From an uncultured Eubacteriales bacterium (GTDB lineage: Bacteria > Bacillota > Clostridia > Oscillospirales > Butyricicoccaceae), in assembly GCA_910586105.1 (NCBI GenBank), contig CAJUGU010000124.1, positions 1 through 11,608 of the forward strand: a DNA stretch of 11,608 nt, written 5' to 3'. The notes under the pieces are model-generated. The model had not been told where the DNA came from and did no database searches. It saw only the letters and a program-made list of their open reading frames with translations. A program made the position numbers and the translations under genes. Shown here piece by piece: positions 6,373 through 11,608 of the stretch. How positions within the stretch are numbered: position 1 is the first letter of the stretch; every line of letters begins with the position of its first letter.

Positions 6373-6855
6373 ATGCGGTTTGGTTTTTCCTATGTTGGTT
6401 TCATCATGCTGTTGCTGCTGCTGATCCCCAACCTGTTTTGGACGCAAAACAAACCGGCAGGCTATGACGCCTATGTCGTCAACGAAAACCGGTTCCTGCG
6501 CGGTATGGAGCGCTTCGGCGAAACCGCCGTGAGCTGCCTGTGCCTGATTTTCCCGGACTTCAACATCGGCCCGCTGCGCCCATGGAGCCTTTGGCTGCTC
6601 GCGGCGGCGCTTCTGATGCTGCTGTACGAGTTGTTCTGGCTCCGCTATTTCCGGAGCGGCAAAACCATGCTGGATTTTTACAGCAGCCTTTTCGGCGTCC
6701 CGGTTGCGGGGGCGACCCTGCTGGTGCTGGCGTTTTTCGCGCTCGCGATCTACGGAAAAAACCTGCTCCTTGGGGCAGCCGTTGTGATTTTAGGGATCGG
6801 GCATATCGGGATTCATCTGGGACATCGAAAAGAAATCACGCAAAATCAGATTTAA
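6373..6855 (+). CDS. Conserved polytopic membrane protein, function unknown
   Basis: A 160-residue hydrophobic protein with about five membrane segments: residues 5-22, 47-61, 70-87, 107-128 and 130-148. Short polar loops lie between them, such as 'TQNKPAGYDAYVVNENRFLRGMERFGE' (24-50, split here around the conserved N-E-N) and 'RYFRSGKTMLDFYSS'. It ends 'GHIGIHLGHRKE', a His-containing tail. I recall similar unnamed proteins in Clostridia, but know of no function. The ATG at 6373 has GGAGG (6359-6363) 9 bases upstream; an overlapping ATG at 6369 is in another frame and gives no sensible protein. It lies just downstream of the ilvC terminator and inverted repeat, and its own promoter is not obvious. 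Confidence 0.8.
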   Translation: MRFGFSYVGFIMLLLLLIPNLFWTQNKPAGYDAYVVNENRFLRGMERFGETAVSCLCLIFPDFNIGPLRPWSLWLLAAALLMLLYELFWLRYFRSGKTMLDFYSSLFGVPVAGATLLVLAFFALAIYGKNLLLGAAVVILGIGHIGIHLGHRKEITQNQI

Positions 6856-6918
6856 GGGAAACCGCCTCATTGCGCTGCGCCGCAAAACGTGTTATGCTTG
6901 AGCCTGGAGGTGGCTGCA

Positions 6919-7440
6919 ATGGCGAACGAATCGCAAAAGGATTTTAACGCAATGCTGCATGACAGCAAGGATATGCCGAAATTTCAGACCGTGACCGACC
7001 CGAAAACCATCCGGAAATATGGCGGGAGCCGTATGTATTTTGCGCCGCCAATCGCATATGACGGGGTAATGAAACGGATCCCGCATGGGAAGGTCATAAC
7101 GGTTGGATCGATCCGCGAGTATTTTGCCCGAAAAAATGGCGCGGATTTTACCGAGCCGATCACGGCGGGGATTTTTGTATCGATTGCGGCATGGGCAAGC
7201 TGGCAGCGTCCGGAGCAGGACACGCCCTATTGGCGAACGCTGAAGGCAAACGGCGAACTGAACCCGAAATACCCCGGCGGCGTCGAAGCGCAAAAGGCAA
7301 AGCTGGAAGCGGAGGGGCACACGATCCTGACAAAAGGGCGGAGCAATCTCCGATACTATGTCAGGAACTATGAAAAAGCCTTATTTTCGTTGGATGGGTC
7401 AAAACCCTCGGAGGGAGGCGTTATTGATGGAACACCATGA
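6919..7440 (+). CDS. MGMT-family alkyltransferase-like protein, no catalytic Cys
   Basis: A 173-residue protein. I place the start at ATG 6919 because GGAGG (6906-6910) is 8 bases upstream; an ATG at 6889 lacks such a site. After a distinctive N-terminal 45 residues ('DSKDMPKFQTVTDPKTIRKYGG' region) comes the DNA-binding domain of O6-methylguanine-DNA methyltransferases: 'IPHGKVITVGSIREYFA' (54-70), the helix-turn-helix 'ITAGIFVSIAAWASW' (81-95), and 'TPYWRTLKANGEL' (102-114). Where true methyltransferases have P-C-H-R, this has P-Y-W-R (103-106), so it cannot accept alkyl groups. This is the pattern of ATL proteins, which bind alkylated DNA and flag it for repair. The recognition is good; the repair role here is inferred. 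It overlaps the next gene by 14 bases. Confidence 0.8.
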   Translation: MANESQKDFNAMLHDSKDMPKFQTVTDPKTIRKYGGSRMYFAPPIAYDGVMKRIPHGKVITVGSIREYFARKNGADFTEPITAGIFVSIAAWASWQRPEQDTPYWRTLKANGELNPKYPGGVEAQKAKLEAEGHTILTKGRSNLRYYVRNYEKALFSLDGSKPSEGGVIDGTP

Positions 7441-8047
7441 AAAATGGCTGCAATGGGCAGTGGAATTGCAGGCGCTTGCACAAGCGGGGATCCATTACAC
7501 GGAAAACGGGTTCGACCGGGAACGTTTTGAACGGATCCGGGAGATTTCCGCGGAAATGTTAGCGTATCAAACGGATATCCCGGTCGACAAGGTCAAGGAT
7601 TTGTTTTGCGGTGAAACCGGCTATCAGACCCCAAAGCTGGACACGCGGGCGGCGATCTTTGAGGATGGTAAAATACTGCTGGTGCAGGAGTCGGATGGAA
7701 AATGGTCGCTTCCGGGCGGCTGGGTCGACGTACACCTTTCGGTGAAGGAAAACGCCGTCAAGGAAGTAAAAGAGGAAGCGGGCCTTGAGGTCTCGGCGCG
7801 GCGGATCATTGCGGTGCAGGACCGGGACAAGCACAACCAGCCGGTTTATGCTTACAAGATCTGCAAGATCTTTGTGCTGTGCGACCGGATCTCTGGAGCC
7901 TTTACCGAAAACCTTGAAACGATCGGGTCGGGTTATTTCGGGTTGGACGAGCTTCCGCCGCTTTCGGAGGGGAAGAACAACCGGGAGCAGATCGAACTGT
8001 GTTTCCGCGCCGCGCAGGCGGAGCATTGGGAGACGGTTTTTGATTAA
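7427..8047 (+). CDS. NUDIX hydrolase with NUDIX_N domain, probable ADP-ribose or nucleotide-sugar type
   Basis: A 206-residue cytosolic protein. The start ATG 7427 is chosen because AGGGAGG (7412-7418) is 8 bases upstream and the protein then opens 'MEHHEKWLQWAVELQALAQA', typical of the NUDIX_N helical extension. A longer start at 7358 is less likely. NUDIX_N spans about 3-60 and the NUDIX domain about 70-195. The NUDIX box starts at Gly98 and keeps the metal-binding core 'KEVKEEAGL' (112-120). The first Glu of the consensus (position 7 of the box) is Leu104, as in other members of this subfamily I remember. Such enzymes hydrolyse nucleoside diphosphates linked to another group; the exact substrate cannot be read from sequence. 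It overlaps the alkyltransferase-like gene by 14 bases, so translation is probably coupled. Confidence 0.88.
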   Translation: MEHHEKWLQWAVELQALAQAGIHYTENGFDRERFERIREISAEMLAYQTDIPVDKVKDLFCGETGYQTPKLDTRAAIFEDGKILLVQESDGKWSLPGGWVDVHLSVKENAVKEVKEEAGLEVSARRIIAVQDRDKHNQPVYAYKICKIFVLCDRISGAFTENLETIGSGYFGLDELPPLSEGKNNREQIELCFRAAQAEHWETVFD

Positions 8048-8136
8048 GCGATTCACGGGCGAGCAGGGCCTTTCCGCCGGACGGCGCAAGGGGCCGCGCA
8101 GCGCCGGAGGCACTTGCAGAAGAAAGGGGATATGAT

Positions 8137-8598
8137 ATGCAATATAAGAGCACGCTGATCGTCGTGCGGGATATGGAGATCAGCCGGAGGTTTTACCAGG
8201 ATGTGCTGGGGCTGAAGGTCGTCAACGATTTCGGCGCAAATGTCGAATTGGAGGGCGGGATCGCTTTGCAAACGGTCATAAGCTGGCAAAGGTTCATCAA
8301 CCGCAGCGCGGTAACGTTTGGCGGCAACGCCAGCGAGATCTATTTCGAGGAACCGGAGCTGGACCGCTTCGTGGAACACCTGAAAGGATTCGAGATCAAG
8401 TATGTCCATCCCCTGACGGAACATCGTTGGGGACAACGCGTCATACGGTTCTACGACCCGGATCTATATATGATCGAAGTCGGCGAAGCGATGTCGACGG
8501 TCGTCAAGCGGTTTGCGGCGCAGGGTATGACGCCGGAGGAGGTCGCAGAGCGGATGGACGTTTCGATCGACTACGTGTGCGAGCGCTTGAACGCATAA
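8137..8598 (+). CDS. VOC (glyoxalase-fold) family protein
   Basis: A 153-residue protein with the vicinal-oxygen-chelate fold: 'VVRDMEISRRFYQDVLGLKV' near 9-28 and a second half that ends with 'FYDPDLYMIEVGE' near 108-120, the family's two conserved strands. Metal-ligand candidates include Glu118. The last 30 residues ('GMTPEEVAERMDVSIDYVCE') form a helical tail that resembles a short helix-turn-helix and is known in similar clostridial proteins. The reaction is unknown; VOC members include lyases, dioxygenases and antibiotic-binding proteins. The ATG follows AAAGGGG with about 7 bases spacing. The gene is separated by 89 GC-rich bases from the NUDIX gene and by 99 from ilvD, all on the same strand. 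Confidence 0.85.
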   Translation: MQYKSTLIVVRDMEISRRFYQDVLGLKVVNDFGANVELEGGIALQTVISWQRFINRSAVTFGGNASEIYFEEPELDRFVEHLKGFEIKYVHPLTEHRWGQRVIRFYDPDLYMIEVGEAMSTVVKRFAAQGMTPEEVAERMDVSIDYVCERLNA

Positions 8599-8608
8599 AG
8601 TCGGGTTT

Positions 8609-8631
8609 GCCGTCTGCGGCCGGCGGACGGC
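8609..8631. repeat. GC-rich hairpin between the VOC gene and ilvD
   Basis: GCCGTCTGC (8609-8617) pairs with GCGGACGGC (8623-8631) around GGCCG, 9 pairs with one wobble. No T-tract follows; the next bases are CCGCAAGAAAAGG. It could be a weak or factor-dependent terminator, or simply a structured spacer upstream of ilvD. Confidence 0.4.
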
Positions 8632-8697
8632 CCGCAAGAAAAGGTTTCACATTCCGGCGATCTGGGATCGTGATATTGAATAAGGAGGAATTTTCCA

Positions 8698-10362
8698 ATG
8701 CCAAGAAGAAGTGATAACATTGTAAAGGGGCCGGAGCGGATGCCGAACCGTTCCCTGCTGCGTGCCTGCGGCTATACCGACGAGGAGCTTTCGCGCCCGA
8801 TGATCGGCGTGGTTTCGGCTTACAGCGAGATCATACCGGGTCACATCAATCTGGACAAGATCGCGGACGCGGCCAAGGCGGGTGTCCGCATGGCGGGCGG
8901 CACGCCGGTGCTGGTACCGGCGATCGGCGTCTGCGACGGGATCGCGATGGGGCATATCGGCATGAAGTATTCGCTGGCTTCGCGGGAATTGATCGCCGAT
9001 TCGGTCGAAACGCTCGCGCAGGCGCACCAGCTGGACGGCCTTGTGCTGATCCCGAACTGCGACAAGATCGTGCCGGGCATGCTGATGGCGGCGGCGCGGC
9101 TGAATATCCCGTCGATCCTGGTCTCGGGCGGGCCGATGATGGCGGGCCATTTCGGCGGGCAGGAGATCTCGCTGTCGAAGACCTTTGAAGCGGTCGGCGC
9201 GTATAAAGCGGGGATGATGGACGACGCGACGTTCTACGAAGCGGAATGCAATTCCTGCCCGGGCTGCGGTTCGTGCGCGGGTATGTATACCGCGAACTCG
9301 ATGAACTGCCTGTCGGAAGCGATCGGCATGGCGCTGCCCGGAAACGGCACGACCCCGGCGGTCACGGCGGCGCGGATCCATCTTGCCAAGCATGCGGGCA
9401 TGAAGATCATGGAATTGATCGAAAAGGATATCAAACCGCGCGATATCCTGACCCCGGCGGCATTCCGCAACGCGCTGACCTGTGAAATGGCGCTGGGCTG
9501 CTCGACCAATTCGGTGCTGCACCTGCTGGCGCTCGCGCACGAGGCGGAGGTACCGCTGGAACTGTCGCTGATCAACGAGCTTTCGGCGAAGATCCCGAAC
9601 CTGTGCCACCTTGCGCCTGCGGGCGACCATCATATCGAGCAGCTGTATGCGGCGGGCGGCATCCCGGCGGTCATGAGCGAGCTGGTCAAGCGCGACCTGC
9701 TCGACCTGAGCCTGATTACGGCGACGGGCAAGACGGTCGGCGAAAATCTCAAGGGCGTTACCAATAAAAATCCGGAGGTGATCCGTCCGATCGACCAGCC
9801 GTATTCCGAGAATGGCGGCATTGCCGTGCTGTGGGGCAATCTGGCGCAGGAAGGGTGCGTTGTCAAGCGTTCCGCAGTCGCGGCGGAGATGATGGTACAT
9901 TCCGGCCCGGCGCGCGTGTACGACTGCGAGGAGGACGCGATCGCCGACATTTACGGCGGCAAGATCAACAAGGGCGACGTGGTCGTGATCCGTTATGAAG
10001 GCCCGAAGGGCGGCCCGGGCATGCGTGAAATGCTGAACCCGACCTCGGCGCTTGCGGGCATGAAGCTCGATAAAGACGTTGCGCTGATTACGGACGGGCG
10101 TTTTTCGGGCGCATCCCGCGGCGCGTCGATCGGCCATGTTTCGCCGGAAGCCGCGTCGGGCGGCAATATCGCGCTGGTACAGGAAGGGGATATCATTGAG
10201 ATCGATATCCCGGCCAGCAGCATCAACGTAAAGCTCACCGACAAAGAGCTGGCGGCGCGCCGTGAAAGGCTGACGCTCCGCGCGCCAAACATCACGACCG
10301 GCTGGCTGGGACGGTATTCCCGTCTGGTCGGCCCGTCGCACCTGGGCGCTGTGATGCAGTAA
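8698..10362 (+). CDS. ilvD: Dihydroxy-acid dehydratase
   Basis: A 554-residue enzyme of normal length that dehydrates 2,3-dihydroxyisovalerate and 2,3-dihydroxy-3-methylvalerate to the keto acids preceding Val/Leu and Ile. Cluster and Mg2+ features are visible: 'AIGVCDGIAMGH' (75-86), 'IPNCDKIVPGM' (118-128; Cys121, Asp122 and Lys123), and 'CPGCGSCAGMYTANSM' (187-202; Cys193 is the ligand position). The early region is 'SAYSEIIPGHINL' (40-52), without the C-N-x-H of [2Fe-2S] enzymes, which points to an oxygen-sensitive [4Fe-4S]-type enzyme suited to an anaerobe. The C-terminal swivelling domain includes 'DGRFSGASRGASIGHVSPEA'. The ATG follows AAGGAGG (8682-8688) with 9 bases spacing. It is separated from ilvC by four unrelated small genes, and a T-box of its own was not seen. 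Confidence 0.97.
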   Translation: MPRRSDNIVKGPERMPNRSLLRACGYTDEELSRPMIGVVSAYSEIIPGHINLDKIADAAKAGVRMAGGTPVLVPAIGVCDGIAMGHIGMKYSLASRELIADSVETLAQAHQLDGLVLIPNCDKIVPGMLMAAARLNIPSILVSGGPMMAGHFGGQEISLSKTFEAVGAYKAGMMDDATFYEAECNSCPGCGSCAGMYTANSMNCLSEAIGMALPGNGTTPAVTAARIHLAKHAGMKIMELIEKDIKPRDILTPAAFRNALTCEMALGCSTNSVLHLLALAHEAEVPLELSLINELSAKIPNLCHLAPAGDHHIEQLYAAGGIPAVMSELVKRDLLDLSLITATGKTVGENLKGVTNKNPEVIRPIDQPYSENGGIAVLWGNLAQEGCVVKRSAVAAEMMVHSGPARVYDCEEDAIADIYGGKINKGDVVVIRYEGPKGGPGMREMLNPTSALAGMKLDKDVALITDGRFSGASRGASIGHVSPEAASGGNIALVQEGDIIEIDIPASSINVKLTDKELAARRERLTLRAPNITTGWLGRYSRLVGPSHLGAVMQ

Positions 10363-10404
10363 GGCGGCGCAGCTGCAAGGAAACGTTGGAGAGGTGACAG
10401 GCAA

Positions 10405-11166
10405 ATGATCGGGGTTTATTTCAGCGGGACGGGAAACACAAAGTATTGCGTGGAAACCTTCCTGCGGGGATGCGATCCGGCGGCGGCGACGGTTTCGATT
10501 GAAGCGGCGGACGCCGTGCAAAAGATCCGCATACACGACGAACTCGTGCTCGGTTATCCGGTACAGTTCAGCAACATCCCGAAAATGCTGCGGGATTTCG
10601 TCGCAGGGAATGCCTGCATATGGGAAAATAAAAAGGTTTTCATCCTTGCCACGATGGGGCTGTTCAGTGGAGACGGAGCCGGGAACCTGGCCCGTTTGCT
10701 GACCCGATACGGCGCGATCATAACCGGCGGGCTCCATTTGAAGATGCCCGACAGCATCGGCGATGTCAAAGCGCTGAAAAGGCCGCTTGCGCAAAATCAG
10801 GCGCTGGTACGGAATGCGGAGCGGAAGATCGAGCGAGCCGTAAAGGACTTCCAAAGCGGGAGCCCTCCGCAGGAGGGGCTTGGCGCGCTGAGCCATTTGG
10901 CGGGGTTATTGGGACAAAGGTTGTATTTCCGCCGCAAAACGAAGGCATATTCGGATGATTTAAAGATCGACCGGAGCCGGTGCCTCCGGTGCGGCGGGTG
11001 CGTACCGATCTGCCCGATGAAAAACCTTGCTTTGGAGGGAAACCGCGTGATCCCGCGCGGCAAATGTACGATGTGCTATCGCTGCGTCAACGCATGCCCT
11101 GCGCGGGCAATCACCTTGCTCGGGAAACGGGTTTATGAGCAGTGCGGCATTGAAAAGTATCTATGA
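10405..11166 (+). CDS. EFR1-like protein: flavodoxin domain fused to a two-cluster ferredoxin
   Basis: A 253-residue cytosolic redox protein. The N-terminal flavodoxin-like domain (about 1-150) starts 'MIGVYFSGTGNTKYCVE', the S-G-T-G-N-T phosphate-binding loop for FMN. It also has 'LGYPVQFSNIPKMLRDFV' (49-66) and 'ATMGLFSGDGAGN' near 82-94. A linker leads to a ferredoxin domain with two C-x2-C-x2-C-x3-C motifs: Cys193, 196, 199 and 203, then Cys221, 224, 227 and 231, so two [4Fe-4S] clusters. This layout matches the EFR1 ferredoxin family common in Clostridia, whose partners are mostly unknown. The start ATG has GGAGAGG upstream with about 10 bases spacing. It lies only 42 bases after ilvD with no terminator seen between, so it is probably co-transcribed. 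A link to supplying the IlvD cluster is speculation. Confidence 0.88.
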   Translation: MIGVYFSGTGNTKYCVETFLRGCDPAAATVSIEAADAVQKIRIHDELVLGYPVQFSNIPKMLRDFVAGNACIWENKKVFILATMGLFSGDGAGNLARLLTRYGAIITGGLHLKMPDSIGDVKALKRPLAQNQALVRNAERKIERAVKDFQSGSPPQEGLGALSHLAGLLGQRLYFRRKTKAYSDDLKIDRSRCLRCGGCVPICPMKNLALEGNRVIPRGKCTMCYRCVNACPARAITLLGKRVYEQCGIEKYL

Positions 11167-11225
11167 ACCCCTGCCGGAATGGCGCAGATATAGGATTAAA
11201 ACCCCATATTTCGGGATACAAAAAG

Positions 11226-11254
11226 CGGTCGTCCATGTCGGACGACCGTTTTTT
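11226..11254. terminator. Strong bidirectional terminator between convergent genes
   Basis: CGGTCGTCC (11226-11234) and GGACGACCG (11240-11248) form a perfect 9-bp stem around ATGTC. It is followed by six T (11249-11254), and the left arm is preceded by an A-run (from 11220). It serves the plus-strand EFR1-like gene and, read on the minus strand, the convergent small membrane-protein gene. Confidence 0.9.
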
Positions 11255-11267
11255 AAAGGGAAACGTC

Positions 11268-11474
11268 TCAATCGTTTGGCGGACTGCCATGCCGGCTGTT
11301 CCCGAGCTCGGTAAGCAGGAACTTGACGCTGATGCCAAACAGGCATACGGAAAGAATCAGGAACAGGATTTTCAGGATCGGCTCGGTCTGCATAGTCACC
11401 GCGAGGATGATAAAGCAAATACTTCCCAACAAATCCAAAAGGATGGAGACGAGCGGCGGTTTACGTGTATTCAT
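11268..11474 (-). CDS. Small two-helix membrane protein, function unknown
   Basis: A 68-residue protein with a short basic N-terminus (MNTRKPP), a first membrane helix at about 8-27 ('LVSILLDLLGSICFIILAV'), a short 'TMQTEPIL' loop, a second helix at about 36-54 ('ILFLILSVCLFGISVKFLL') and a polar tail. No family recognised. It is supported as a real gene by GGAGG 8 bases before the ATG at 11474, a near-consensus promoter at 11508-11536 and the bidirectional terminator just downstream of its stop. It reads towards the EFR1-like gene on the opposite strand and looks like a single-gene transcript. Confidence 0.75.
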   Translation of the reverse strand: MNTRKPPLVSILLDLLGSICFIILAVTMQTEPILKILFLILSVCLFGISVKFLLTELGNSRHGSPPND

Positions 11475-11507
11475 ACGGCGATCCTCCCAAATGCTATTTA
11501 CGATTTC

Positions 11508-11536
11508 ATTATATCACGGATGGTTTCGGGATACAA
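11508..11536 (-). promoter_or_regulatory. Sigma-A promoter of the small membrane-protein gene
   Basis: On the minus strand TTGTAT (11536-11531) and TATAAT (11513-11508) are spaced 17 bases apart, with TGA directly before the -10, an extended -10 motif. Transcription would start near 11501, about 27 bases upstream of the ATG at 11474, leaving room for the GGAGG site. Confidence 0.75.
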
Positions 11537-11608
11537 GGTGATGAAGGCGTGAATTCACGGCAATTTCATAAAAATCCCAGAAAAAGGCAGCCATTGAAAG
11601 AGAGACGT

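Noticed and set aside
6870..6898. TTGCGC-17-TATGCT as a promoter for the alkyltransferase-like gene
   Set aside because: Spacing and a TG before the -10 are suggestive, but the -35 matches only three bases and the start site would fall next to the GGAGG at 6906. Too weak to list as a feature.
8647..10896. 749-codon open frame on the minus strand across ilvD
   Set aside because: It lies antisense to the unmistakable ilvD and part of the EFR1-like gene, is rich in Arg, His and Asp as expected from reading GC-rich codons backwards, and shows no family motif.
11537..11608. Right edge of the window as part of another gene
   Set aside because: No frame, ribosome binding site or motif in these 72 bases could be supported; only the short palindrome GTGAATTCAC is visible.
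1..11608. CRISPR arrays, tRNA or rRNA genes, phage or toxin-antitoxin modules
   Set aside because: I saw no regularly spaced direct repeats, no tRNA-like cloverleaf and no phage or toxin-antitoxin protein motif on either strand.

Overview
The window looks like chromosomal DNA from a fairly GC-rich anaerobic Clostridia-type Firmicute (my guess is Oscillospiraceae or a relative). The signs are strong AGGAGG-type ribosome binding sites, a T-box riboswitch, a [4Fe-4S]-type dihydroxy-acid dehydratase, a DUF421/DUF4363 membrane pair and an EFR1-type flavodoxin/ferredoxin protein. Its core is a branched-chain amino acid (ilv) locus.

Layout. 1-1106 is a decayed flank: the tail of an unidentified reading frame, a perfect 18-bp hairpin, a transposase pseudogene with three in-frame stops, and a 38-codon remnant resembling the N-terminus of a Uma2-type nuclease on the minus strand. 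1107-2165 holds a minus-strand two-gene unit, DUF421 membrane protein then DUF4363 putative lipoprotein. Divergently, a consensus sigma-A promoter (2399-2427) drives a complete T-box leader (about 2457-2740) with mutually exclusive antiterminator and terminator hairpins. It controls ilvB and ilvN (acetolactate synthase large and small subunits). After a 268-bp, very GC-rich, palindrome-bearing gap comes ilvC (ketol-acid reductoisomerase), which ends in a terminator that overlaps a second large inverted repeat.

Four small genes follow on the plus strand: a polytopic membrane protein, an alkyltransferase-like MGMT-family protein lacking the catalytic Cys, an overlapping NUDIX hydrolase, and a VOC (glyoxalase-fold) protein. 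Then come ilvD (dihydroxy-acid dehydratase) and an EFR1-like protein that may be read through from it. A strong bidirectional terminator (11226-11254) separates these from a convergent minus-strand gene for a 68-residue membrane protein with its own near-consensus promoter.

Function. IlvBN makes acetolactate or acetohydroxybutyrate, IlvC isomerises and reduces it, and IlvD dehydrates it to the keto-acid precursor of valine, leucine or isoleucine. Uncharged tRNA (best reading: Val) would switch on at least ilvBN through the T-box. The genes between ilvC and ilvD have no evident biosynthetic role. I do not see a clear new system. The most notable items are the T-box, the overlapping hairpins after ilvC, the palindromic ilvN-ilvC gap, and the coupled alkyltransferase-like/NUDIX pair.
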